Assembly: GCF_001612825.1 (NCBI RefSeq)
Contig: NZ_BDBE01000033.1
Location: forward strand, 152,386 to 216,385
DNA length: 64,000 bases
Reading direction: 5' to 3'
Origin: Nocardia caishijiensis NBRC 108228
GTDB lineage: Bacteria > Actinomycetota > Actinomycetes > Mycobacteriales > Mycobacteriaceae
The translations under genes were made by a program, and so were the position numbers. Shown here piece by piece: positions 37,263-45,157 of this stretch. How positions within the stretch are numbered: the first letter of the stretch is position 1; each line of letters opens with the position of its first letter. A model generated the notes under the pieces. The model did not search any database, was not told where the DNA came from, and saw nothing but the letters and a program-made list of their open reading frames with translations.

Positions 37263-38080
37263 TCCGCACACACCCCGACTCGGTGGCCGAACTCACCCGG
37301 TGGGCACGGACCGGACGGCTCGGCCCCGATCCCGACACCCTGACGACCTCGACCGCCTTTCGCACGACCTACGGCACCAGGCACGCCGGACGCACCCGGG
37401 CCTACCGCAACGAGGTGCTCAGCATCCGGGTCGGCGCGGCGGTCGGCTCGTGCGGCCTCGAACCCGGGACTGCCGCCGACGATCTGATCGACGATTGCGT
37501 CGCCGCGACCGTCGGCGACCTGCTCGAACACCGGGTGACCTCGGTGCGTATCGCGGCGCTCGACGCCTATCTGATGCACGGGCACCCACATCCGAACGCG
37601 GCGGACCTTCCCGGTGAACCCGTGGTCGTCGCGGGGCCGACCTCGCTGGCGAAATCGCGGCGACGCGCGCACACCGTCATCGACCTGCTGCCCGCCGGGG
37701 TCACCAAGGTGCTGGTCGTCGGCGTCGTCGGATCGCTGCTGGCCGAGTTGCGCGACCGATCCATCGCGTATGTGCCCTGTGACCTCGCGGGCGGGGCCAC
37801 CGAGTGGGGTGAACCGATCTTCGAGTCGGTGTCGGCGGCTCCGTCGGACTACGACGCACTGCTGGTCACCGGAATGACATTGGGCAACGGCACCTTCGAC
37901 GAATTCCGTGCCATCGCACGCGAGCGCGCACTACCACTGGTCTTGTTCGCCCAGACGGGTAGTGCGGTGCTCCCCTGGTTCCTCGGCGCCGGAGTGCACG
38001 CGGTCTCGGCCGAGCCCTACCCGTTCTTCTCCCTCGACGGTGCCGCGAGCACCCTGGTCACCTACCGGGAGCTCGCATGA
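37259..38080 (+). CDS. DUF4213/DUF364 putative heavy-metal chelation protein
   Basis: A 273-residue protein whose two parts fit DUF4213 (enolase-N-like) and DUF364 (Rossmann-like). The pair is annotated in families as putative heavy-metal chelation. The N-part shows RNEVLSIRVGAAVGSCG and AALDAYLMHGHPHPN. The C-part has VTKVLVVGVVGSLLAEL, the signature YDALLVTGMTLGNGTFDE and VLPWFLGAGVHAVSA. The HGHPHPN stretch could bind metal. Role unknown; in this operon it could be an enzyme of ligand synthesis or a cytoplasmic metal-handling factor. It overlaps both neighbours by four bases. Confidence 0.8.
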   Translation: MIRTHPDSVAELTRWARTGRLGPDPDTLTTSTAFRTTYGTRHAGRTRAYRNEVLSIRVGAAVGSCGLEPGTAADDLIDDCVAATVGDLLEHRVTSVRIAALDAYLMHGHPHPNAADLPGEPVVVAGPTSLAKSRRRAHTVIDLLPAGVTKVLVVGVVGSLLAELRDRSIAYVPCDLAGGATEWGEPIFESVSAAPSDYDALLVTGMTLGNGTFDEFRAIARERALPLVLFAQTGSAVLPWFLGAGVHAVSAEPYPFFSLDGAASTLVTYRELA

Positions 38081-39300
38081 CGGCACCGCAGCCCGGCCTG
38101 CTGCACCTGGTCGGCGGCACCCCGGTCGTCCAGGTACCCGCCGGAAACAGCTGGTACACAGCCAAACTCGAATCGGCGAGCATCGCCGGAATGAAGGCAC
38201 GTGCCGCCGTCTCGATGATGCGGGCGGCGGCCGCGCGAGGCGACCTCGCGCCGGGCGCGACGATCATCGAATCCACCAGCGGCACACTCGGACTCGGCCT
38301 CGCCTTGGCGGGCAAGGCACTCGGGCACCCGATCGTGCTCGTGGTCGACGACGAGCTGGAACCCGATCTGCGCGCCCTGTTCTCGGCCTTCGGCATCACC
38401 CTCGAGGTCGTCACCAGCCCGCACCCGACCGGCGGCTGGCAACAGGCCAGGCTCGACCGGCTGGCCGAACTGCTGGCCGCCACACCGGGCGCGTACTGGC
38501 CCGACCAGTACGACAACCCCGACAACGCGGGCGGCTATCAGGCCATGGGCGCGGAGATCCTCGCCCAGGTCGACGACGTGGACGTGCTCGTCGCCTCGAT
38601 CGGTTCCGGCGGTCACTGCGCGGGACTCACCCGGGTCTTGCGTACCCGCTGGCCCGCGCTGCGCGTGATCGGTGTCGACGCCGTTGGCTCGCGCATCTTC
38701 GGTCAGCCGGACCGGCGCAGGCTCATGCGCGGCCTCGGCAGCAGCATCCTGCCCCGCAACGTGGCCTACGCCGATTTCGACGAGGTGCACTGGGTGGGTG
38801 CGGCCGAGGCGGTCGCGTCCTGCCGCGCGCTGGCGGCACGCACCGGCATCGCGGGCGGCTGGAGCACCGGCGCCGCCGCCCTGGTCGCGGGCTGGGTCGC
38901 CGAGCGCGAACCGGATTCCCGGGTACTCACCGTCTTCCCCGACGGTCCACACCGCTACCTGCGCACCATCTACGACGACACCTGGTGTCGCACGAACGAC
39001 CTGTTCACCACTCCCGCGACAGAACCCAGGACCATCCCGACTCCCGACAGCACCGAGGTCAGCGGCTGGGGCCGCTGCACCATGGTGCGCGACCCCGCAA
39101 CCGATGGCCGCGAATCCGACACCGAGGTGGTCCGTATGCTCGCCGACACGGTGGGCGATGCCGCTGCGAAGGCTCAGGCCACCGAAATGGGTGATCCGTC
39201 CGGCCGAGCGCAGGATTGCGCCGACCGAGTGCGCGACCACGCCGAACCGCTGCGTAAACCCGCCACCGAAGTCCACGACGATGCCGAGGTGCTCGGGTGA
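38077..39300 (+). CDS. Cysteine-synthase/SbnA-like PLP enzyme
   Basis: A 407-residue fold-type II PLP enzyme. Lys40 (IAGMKARAA) should bind PLP. ESTSGTLG (65-72) is the substrate loop and IGSGGHCAG (175-183) holds the phosphate. Family members replace the beta-leaving group of O-acetyl- or O-phosphoserine with a nucleophile. SbnA makes a diaminopropionate precursor in staphyloferrin B, and a related enzyme serves EDDS synthesis. A polar tail of about 75 residues (after residue 325) is unusual. With a kinase three genes away in the same operon, an O-phospho amino-acid substrate is attractive. This role is inferred. Confidence 0.88.
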   Translation: MTAPQPGLLHLVGGTPVVQVPAGNSWYTAKLESASIAGMKARAAVSMMRAAAARGDLAPGATIIESTSGTLGLGLALAGKALGHPIVLVVDDELEPDLRALFSAFGITLEVVTSPHPTGGWQQARLDRLAELLAATPGAYWPDQYDNPDNAGGYQAMGAEILAQVDDVDVLVASIGSGGHCAGLTRVLRTRWPALRVIGVDAVGSRIFGQPDRRRLMRGLGSSILPRNVAYADFDEVHWVGAAEAVASCRALAARTGIAGGWSTGAAALVAGWVAEREPDSRVLTVFPDGPHRYLRTIYDDTWCRTNDLFTTPATEPRTIPTPDSTEVSGWGRCTMVRDPATDGRESDTEVVRMLADTVGDAAAKAQATEMGDPSGRAQDCADRVRDHAEPLRKPATEVHDDAEVLG

Positions 39301-40574
39301 GGGCGACGTTTCTCGTGCTGCCCAAGGGCGTGCGGTTGCTGCTGGTCAATCATCTCGTCGGGCATATCGGGTTCTATCTGCTCATCCCCTTTCTCGCCGA
39401 CTACCTGCTCGAAGACCTCGCGCTGTCGGCAGCCGTGGTGGGTGTGGTGCTCGGGGTGCGCAACCTGAGCCAGCAGGGCCTGTTCCTCGTGGGTGGTTCG
39501 GCCGCGGACCGGCTCGGGGCGCGGGGGGTGATCATGGTGGGGCTGGCCGTGCGCGCGCTCGGGTTCGCGTTGTTCGCGCTCGGGGGTTCGCTGCCGGTGG
39601 TGCTCGCGGCGGCGATCCTCACCGGATTTGCGGGCGCGCTGTTCAATCCGGCGGTGCGCGCCTACATCGCCACCGACAGCGGTGCGCGGTCGGCGGAGGC
39701 GTTCGCGCTGTTCAATGTGTTCGGCAACGCCGGATCGGCGATCGGGCCGGTACTGGGGACCGTGCTGATGGCGGCGGGCTTCCGCGTCTCCGCGGTGGTC
39801 GCGGCCGCGATCTTCGCGGTGCTCGCGGTGATCCAATGGGTGCTGTTGCCCGCGCGGCCGGTGCCAGCGCACGACGACGGAGTCCGGGCCGACTTCGCGA
39901 CCGTGTTCACCGATCGCCGGTTCTGGGCGTTCACCCTGGCCCTGATGCCGATGTTCGCGTTGCAGAGCCAGATCTATTTCCTGTTCACGTTGCAGGCGCA
40001 GGACAGCGCCGAGCCACGGCACCGGGCCGGGGCGGTGGCCGCGCTGTTCGTGGTGGAGACCATTGCCGTGGTGGCGTTGCAGGTCCGGGTCACCACGGTG
40101 TTGATCCGGCGACCCCAGCGCGGGCCAGCGATGGCGGCGGGGATGGCGATCATGGGCGCGTCGTTCCTGATTCCCCCGGCTGCGGCCGGTTTCGTAACGG
40201 GCCTCGGCAGCGGCATCGCGGGGACGGCGCTGCGGGTGGCGCCCGTGGTCGCGGGCGCGGTCGTGCTCGCTGTCGGGGTGACGGCGGTGCAACCGTTCGT
40301 GAACGAGGCGATCGGCCGCTTCGCCGGAAACCGGCTCACCGGAACCTATTTCGGGGCGTTCTACCTGGCCTCTGGGCTCTTCACCGTGGTCGCGACCTCG
40401 ATCAGCGGCGCGGTGCTCGATCGGGCGGGCGGGTCGCTCACCTGGCCGCCCGCCCTGCTGTGCGCCGGGACGGCCGCGCTGTCCTCGATCGCGATCCTCG
40501 GCCTGCACCGACGCTCGGTGCTACCCGGCGCCCCCGAGACCACGCCGACCACCGACGCGGGAGTCCGCGGATGA
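39297..40574 (+). CDS. MFS exporter of the metallophore operon
   Basis: A 425-residue major-facilitator protein with twelve hydrophobic segments. The helix 2-3 loop motif appears as GGSAADRLGARGVIMVGL (about 62-79). Helix 5 region ALFNVFGNAGSAIGPVLGTVL (about 138-158) is typical of drug/siderophore exporters. It starts with GTG overlapping the PLP gene (GTGA) and ends in ATGA with the kinase. Its position between biosynthetic genes and an importer suggests that it exports the finished metal-free ligand. Confidence 0.9.
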   Translation: MRATFLVLPKGVRLLLVNHLVGHIGFYLLIPFLADYLLEDLALSAAVVGVVLGVRNLSQQGLFLVGGSAADRLGARGVIMVGLAVRALGFALFALGGSLPVVLAAAILTGFAGALFNPAVRAYIATDSGARSAEAFALFNVFGNAGSAIGPVLGTVLMAAGFRVSAVVAAAIFAVLAVIQWVLLPARPVPAHDDGVRADFATVFTDRRFWAFTLALMPMFALQSQIYFLFTLQAQDSAEPRHRAGAVAALFVVETIAVVALQVRVTTVLIRRPQRGPAMAAGMAIMGASFLIPPAAAGFVTGLGSGIAGTALRVAPVVAGAVVLAVGVTAVQPFVNEAIGRFAGNRLTGTYFGAFYLASGLFTVVATSISGAVLDRAGGSLTWPPALLCAGTAALSSIAILGLHRRSVLPGAPETTPTTDAGVRG

Positions 40575-41557
40575 CGAATCCTCGGCGCCCGCTCGGCGAG
40601 CACGCCCGGCGCACCCATCTCGTCGAACACCTGCCCACCACCGACATACCCGGTATCGGCGTCGGCCGGGCCAACGGCAGCTGCGGTGAGTTGCTCCAGG
40701 GTGTCCTGGAACAGGACCGGCACTTCCTGGTCACGCTGCCCATCCAGTGCGGGTCGGTCGCCGTGTTCGAGCCCGGCGGTGACGACATCACGGTCGTTCC
40801 CCCGCACAAGTCGAAGGCGCGGCGCCTGGCGGCCGCGATGGTCGCCCGGTCACGGGTGCTGCGCGGCGGACGGCTCACCGTGCGCAGCGACCTGCCCGAG
40901 GGCAAGGGGTTGGCAAGTTCCACCGCCGACCTGGTGGCGACGGCCCGCGCGGTCGCCGACGCCGAGGGTCGCACGGTCGGACTCGAGGAACTCGAAGCCG
41001 ACCTGCGCGCCATCGAACCCTCCGACGGGATCATGTATCCGGGCACGGTCGCCTACTTCCATCGGGAGGTGCGCCTGCACGCCCGGCTCGGTGTCCTGCC
41101 ACCGCTGACGATCGTCACCGGCGACGAGGGCGGCACGGTCGACACCGTCGAATTCAACCGCGTAGAACCGGCTTTCACGCCCGACCAGCACCGCGAATAC
41201 GGCCGGTTGCTCGACGAACTCGGTGTCGCGATCGTGCGCGGTGACGTGGCGGGCATCGGCGCGGTGGCCACCCGCAGTGCGGTACTGAGCACCGCGTTCC
41301 GCGAACGCCCGCACCTCGAGAACACCATCCGGCAGGCGCGGGCGTTGGGCGCTGTGGGCGTCGTCGTCGCCCACAGCGGCACGACAACGGCAATCCTGCT
41401 CAGCGAGAACGACCACTCCTACCGCGCCGAACTCACTGCCGCCCAGCAGTTGTGCGCGACCTTCGCCCGCACGGTCGACGTGCACCACACGCGCCGACCC
41501 GCTCCGGGGCATCGGCTCCCTCCCGAGCGCCTACTCAGCAGAGAGCTACCCGCATGA
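40571..41557 (+). CDS. GHMP kinase, PduX-like (L-threonine kinase type)
   Basis: A 328-residue GHMP-family kinase. The N-terminal GRANGSCGELLQG (32-44) and the ATP loop DLPEGKGLASSTADLVA (107-123) match the PduX L-threonine kinases. The EPSDGIMYPGTVAYFHRE segment is also typical. PduX phosphorylates L-threonine for cobalamin aminopropanol, but no cobalamin gene is nearby. Here it may make O-phosphothreonine or O-phosphoserine for the PLP enzyme, much as SbnI serves SbnA. The ATG overlaps the MFS stop and its own stop overlaps the ABC ATPase start. Confidence 0.87.
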   Translation: MTNPRRPLGEHARRTHLVEHLPTTDIPGIGVGRANGSCGELLQGVLEQDRHFLVTLPIQCGSVAVFEPGGDDITVVPPHKSKARRLAAAMVARSRVLRGGRLTVRSDLPEGKGLASSTADLVATARAVADAEGRTVGLEELEADLRAIEPSDGIMYPGTVAYFHREVRLHARLGVLPPLTIVTGDEGGTVDTVEFNRVEPAFTPDQHREYGRLLDELGVAIVRGDVAGIGAVATRSAVLSTAFRERPHLENTIRQARALGAVGVVVAHSGTTTAILLSENDHSYRAELTAAQQLCATFARTVDVHHTRRPAPGHRLPPERLLSRELPA

Positions 41558-42450
41558 TCACCATCGAACAGATCCGCTTCGGTTACGGCGGACGAATCAC
41601 CCTGGACGACATCAGCTTCCGAGCCGAACCGGGCAGCACGGTCGGGCTGATCGGTCCGAACGGTTCGGGCAAGTCGACCCTGCTGCGGCTGCTCTACCGC
41701 GCCCTGCGTCCGGCCGGTGGGTCCATCGCGATCGACGACTCCCCGGTCGACGCGCTGCGCGGCCGCGCGCTCGCCGCCCGCCTGGCCGTCGTCGCGCAGG
41801 AATCCCCGCCCGACACCCCGATCACCGTGGCCGAGACGGTGCTGCTCGGGCGCGCACCGTGGGTCGGTGCGTTCCAGGGGTATTCGCGCGACGACCGCAT
41901 CGCCGCCGCCTCGGCACTGGCCCGCGTCGGCGCACGGAACCTGGCCGAACGACCCTTCGCGACCCTGTCCGGGGGTGAGCGTCAGCGCGTCCTCATCGCC
42001 CGCGCGCTGGCCCAGCAGGCCGACCATCTCCTCCTCGACGAACCGACCAACCACCTCGACATCCGCTACCAGCACGAACTGCTGAACCTGGTCCGCGGCC
42101 TCGACACCACCACGACCATCGTCGTGCTCCACGACCTGAACCTGGCCGCCCGCTACTGCGATCACCTGGTTCTGCTCGACAACGGCCGCGTCGCCGCCGC
42201 GGGCACCGTCGAGGCGGTCCTCACCCCGGAGATCCTCGAACCCGTGTACCGCATCCCGGTCCGCCGCACCACCGCCTTCGGCGCCGTCCAACTCCTCTTC
42301 GGGCCCTCCGCCGACACCCAGCAGCAGCCACCATCACCTTCGGGCCAAGGCTCGACGACCTCGCACGACGCCGAAGTCGACCTGACAACCGCACCGGAAC
42401 CCGACCCGCGCTCGGCACCGTCCGCTACCAGAGAGGCGGCCACCCGATGA
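41554..42450 (+). CDS. FecE-type metallophore ABC importer ATPase
   Basis: A 298-residue ATPase of the iron-siderophore/cobalamin class. Walker A is GPNGSGKST near residue 34, the signature TLSGGERQRVLIARALAQ near 138 and Walker B HLLLDEPTNHLDIRYQHELL. From about residue 250 a Ser/Pro/Thr-rich tail (PSADTQQQPPSPSGQGS) extends beyond the usual length. The start is ATG 41554 in a four-base overlap; the frame itself is open further upstream. It energises uptake of the ligand-metal complex with the permease and binding protein that follow. Confidence 0.92.
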   Translation: MITIEQIRFGYGGRITLDDISFRAEPGSTVGLIGPNGSGKSTLLRLLYRALRPAGGSIAIDDSPVDALRGRALAARLAVVAQESPPDTPITVAETVLLGRAPWVGAFQGYSRDDRIAAASALARVGARNLAERPFATLSGGERQRVLIARALAQQADHLLLDEPTNHLDIRYQHELLNLVRGLDTTTTIVVLHDLNLAARYCDHLVLLDNGRVAAAGTVEAVLTPEILEPVYRIPVRRTTAFGAVQLLFGPSADTQQQPPSPSGQGSTTSHDAEVDLTTAPEPDPRSAPSATREAATR

Positions 42451-43526
42451 CCGCGACATCGCAGGTCGAGACCGTAGTCGACGATCTCGACCACGCCCGA
42501 CACCGTGGCCGCACCCTGCTGCTGGGGGGCGGACTGCTGCTCGCCCTGGTCTGCACCCTGCTGGTCGCGGCGGGTCTCGGCCCGGTATCCGTGCCGCCGG
42601 GCACGGTGGCGCGCATCATCGGCCACCACACCGTCGGTCGGCCGGTGACCCCGGATTGGACCACGGCGCAGGACTCCATCGTCTGGCTCGTGCGGGTACC
42701 GCGCGTGCTGCTCGGTGCGCTGGTCGGTGCCGCGCTGGCCGTCACCGGTGCCGTCCTGCAGACCATCGTGCGCAATGTGCTCGCCGACCCACACATCCTC
42801 GGTGTCACCTCGGGCGCCTCGACCGGTGCCGCCGTGTACCTGCTGTTCGGCGTGAGCGCGGCGGCCACCTCGGCCGCGTTGGCGGCGAGCGCGTTCCTCG
42901 GCGCGCTGGTCGCCACGGTGCTGCTGTTCGCGATCTCCCGGATCAACGGCCAACTCACCTCGCTGCGACTGTTGCTCGGTGGGGTGACCATCGGCTACAT
43001 CTTCTCGGCCGCCACCAGCTTCCTGATCTTCGCCTCGGACCGCCCCGAGGGCGCGCGGACCGTGCTGTTCTGGCTGCTCGGCTCGCTCGCCCCGGCCGCC
43101 TGGTCCTCGGTGGCGACCACCGTCGCCGTCGCCGCCTGCGCCCTGCTCGCGGTGCTGCTGATGGCACCGCGCCTGGATGCGCTGGCCGCGGGTGACGACA
43201 CCGCGCGCACGCTCGGCTTCGCCCCGAACCGCGTCCGGCTGGTGGCCCTGCTGGTCGTCGCGCTCGCCGTCGGCGCGGTGGTGGCCGTGGCGGGGGCGAT
43301 CGGCTTCGTCGGCCTCATCGTTCCGCATGTCGCGCGACTGTGTGTCGGCGGAACGCACCGGCACCTGCTGCTGGTGAGCGCCCTGCTCGGCGCACTGTTC
43401 CTGGTACTCGCCGATGTGGGCGCCCGCACGGTCTTCGCGCCGCGCGAACTGCCCATCGGCATCGTCACCGCCGCCGTGGGCGCGCCCCTGCTCCTGCTGC
43501 TGATCCGCCGCTCGCGGGCCTCCTGA
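42447..43526 (+). CDS. FecCD-family metallophore permease
   Basis: A 359-residue permease with about ten helices. Clear family motifs are RVPRVLLGALVGAALAVTGAVLQTIVRNVLADPHILGVTSGA in the first half, read in parts, and ITSL-type QLTSLRLLLGGVTIGYIF. GAIGFVGLIVPHVAR near 282 also fits, as does the end ELPIGIVTAAVGAPLLLLLI. It is probably a homodimeric channel, as there is a single FecCD gene. The ATG overlaps the ATPase stop by four bases. Confidence 0.93.
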   Translation: MTATSQVETVVDDLDHARHRGRTLLLGGGLLLALVCTLLVAAGLGPVSVPPGTVARIIGHHTVGRPVTPDWTTAQDSIVWLVRVPRVLLGALVGAALAVTGAVLQTIVRNVLADPHILGVTSGASTGAAVYLLFGVSAAATSAALAASAFLGALVATVLLFAISRINGQLTSLRLLLGGVTIGYIFSAATSFLIFASDRPEGARTVLFWLLGSLAPAAWSSVATTVAVAACALLAVLLMAPRLDALAAGDDTARTLGFAPNRVRLVALLVVALAVGAVVAVAGAIGFVGLIVPHVARLCVGGTHRHLLLVSALLGALFLVLADVGARTVFAPRELPIGIVTAAVGAPLLLLLIRRSRAS

Positions 43527-43559
43527 TTTTCTGCTCCATCGAAAGGAATACCGATCACC

Positions 43560-44534
43560 GTGTTCACAGGTGTCACCTCCGCACGCCACCGTGCGATACC
43601 CGCGCTGGCGTTGCTCACCGCCGTCGTCACCGGTTGCGGCGCACCCGCACCGGCCACCAGCACCGCGCGGGACGGCTTCCCCCTGACTGTGTCGAGTTGC
43701 GGACGCGATGTCACGTTCACCGCCCCACCGCAGCGCGTGGTCACGGTCGGCTCGATCGCCGCGCCGACCATCGCCGCCGCGGGTGCCGCCGACCGGATCG
43801 TCACCCGCACCTTCGAAGCCGCCGCCTTCCCCGGCGAATACGGCGACGACCTGAAGGGCATCGAAATCACCGCCCCGACAGCCGAACTCGCACGCGAGGA
43901 GATCATCGCCCGCTCCCCCGACCTGGTGGTGAGCGTCGAGGGACTGTCGGTGACCCCCGACGACCTGGCCCAGGTGAACATCCCGCTGATCGTCACCCGC
44001 GGCTACTGCCGCGACGCGGCGGGCACCTTCGAGGACGTCTTCGCCGACATCACGCTCTACGGCAAGCTCTTCGGCACCGCGAGCGCCGCCGACGCCGAAG
44101 TGGCCGCGCTGCGTCAGCGCGTGCGAGCGGTCACCGACAAGCACAGCGGCACAAGCGCTCCGCGCCGCGCCGCGGCCCTGATCCTGTCGCGCGACGGTGC
44201 CCAGCTCAAGGCCTACGGCTCGCAGAGCACCGTGCACGAGCAGATGCGGATCCTCGGCCTGTCCAACATCTACGGCGACATCGCCAAACGCAATTTCGAA
44301 GCCAACACCGAAACCCTCATCGCCCAGGATCCCGAGGTCGTCATCCTGCTCACCCAGGGCGACCAGACCCCCGAATCGGTGCGAACCACGCTGCGCCAGC
44401 GCCCCGAACTGGCGGGCTTGCGCGCCATCCGCGACGACCGGATCATCGTCGCGCCCTTCGGCTACACCGGGCCGGGTCCGGTGGCCGTCGAGGGGTTGGA
44501 AGTGCTCGACCGGGAACTGGCGGCCAACCGATGA
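43560..44534 (+). CDS. FecB-type metallophore-binding lipoprotein
   Basis: A 324-residue periplasmic-type binding lipoprotein. The signal peptide ends in VVTGC with Cys26 as lipid anchor. The body has RDVTFTAPPQRVVTVGSIAAPTIAAAG, the central ARSPDLVVS, and DPEVVILLTQGDQTPESV, typical of siderophore-binding (FhuD/FecB) proteins with two lobes and a long helix. The GTG start at 43560 has AAAGGA upstream. The 33-base gap before it is the largest in the operon. It should capture the returning metal-loaded ligand. Confidence 0.9.
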   Translation: MFTGVTSARHRAIPALALLTAVVTGCGAPAPATSTARDGFPLTVSSCGRDVTFTAPPQRVVTVGSIAAPTIAAAGAADRIVTRTFEAAAFPGEYGDDLKGIEITAPTAELAREEIIARSPDLVVSVEGLSVTPDDLAQVNIPLIVTRGYCRDAAGTFEDVFADITLYGKLFGTASAADAEVAALRQRVRAVTDKHSGTSAPRRAAALILSRDGAQLKAYGSQSTVHEQMRILGLSNIYGDIAKRNFEANTETLIAQDPEVVILLTQGDQTPESVRTTLRQRPELAGLRAIRDDRIIVAPFGYTGPGPVAVEGLEVLDRELAANR

Positions 44535-45091
44535 CCGCGACCACCACCGACTATGTCGTCCGCCCGGCCGCTCCCGCCGACCTGCCCGGTGCGCGCAGCG
44601 TCATGCTCGACACCTTCTACGAGGTGTTCGGCATCGGCTACCTGCCCGAACACCACCACGACGTGATCGACCTCGACGCGACCTACCTGCGTCACCCGCG
44701 CAACCGCTTGTGGGTGGCCGAGCACGAGGGAGTCGTGGTCGGCACCACGGCGATCCGCGCGAAGGGGCCCGCGCACCCACCACATCCGGCCGAGCTGGCG
44801 CGGCGCTATCCGGACGACACCACCGCCCAACTGTTCCGGGTGTATGTCCGCCCGGAACACCACCGGCGCGGGCTGGCGACCGGGCTCGTCGCGGCCGCCG
44901 TCGAAACCGTGCAGGCCACACCGGAATTCGACCGCCTGTACCTGCACACCGACGCGCGGACACCGGGCGCTCTCGAGTTCTGGCTCACCTTCGGCCACAT
45001 CGTGCACGACGCGCGCGGTCCGCACGACGGATTCCAGACCGTGCACCTCGAGATCCCCCTCGACCGTCCGGATCGAGCACTGGCGCGGTGA
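44531..45091 (+). CDS. GNAT-family N-acetyltransferase, last gene of the operon
   Basis: A 186-residue acetyltransferase. The acetyl-CoA binding motif is FRVYVRPEHHRRGLATGLV (about 99-117), followed by LYLHTDARTPGALEFWLTFG. It transfers an acyl group to an amine. In a metallophore pathway it could acetylate an intermediate, or modify the ligand for recycling or self-protection. His-rich YLPEHHHDVIDL (38-49) may bind metal. Its ATG overlaps the binding-protein stop by four bases, so it is a true operon member. Confidence 0.85.
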   Translation: MTATTTDYVVRPAAPADLPGARSVMLDTFYEVFGIGYLPEHHHDVIDLDATYLRHPRNRLWVAEHEGVVVGTTAIRAKGPAHPPHPAELARRYPDDTTAQLFRVYVRPEHHRRGLATGLVAAAVETVQATPEFDRLYLHTDARTPGALEFWLTFGHIVHDARGPHDGFQTVHLEIPLDRPDRALAR

Positions 45092-45157
45092 GGACTCACA
45101 CGGCACTATCGAACTCGTGGAACAGCAGCGAACCCGCCCACGTTCGGGTGCCGTGTC

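Noticed and set aside
40571..41557. Cobalamin pathway role for the PduX-like kinase
   Set aside because: No cobalamin synthesis gene adjoins it, and it is strictly coupled to exporter and importer genes of the metallophore-like operon.
42162..44237. A 691-residue open frame on the minus strand across the importer genes
   Set aside because: It runs antisense to the FecE, FecCD and FecB genes and is highly biased in Gly, Arg and Gln; no family is recognisable.
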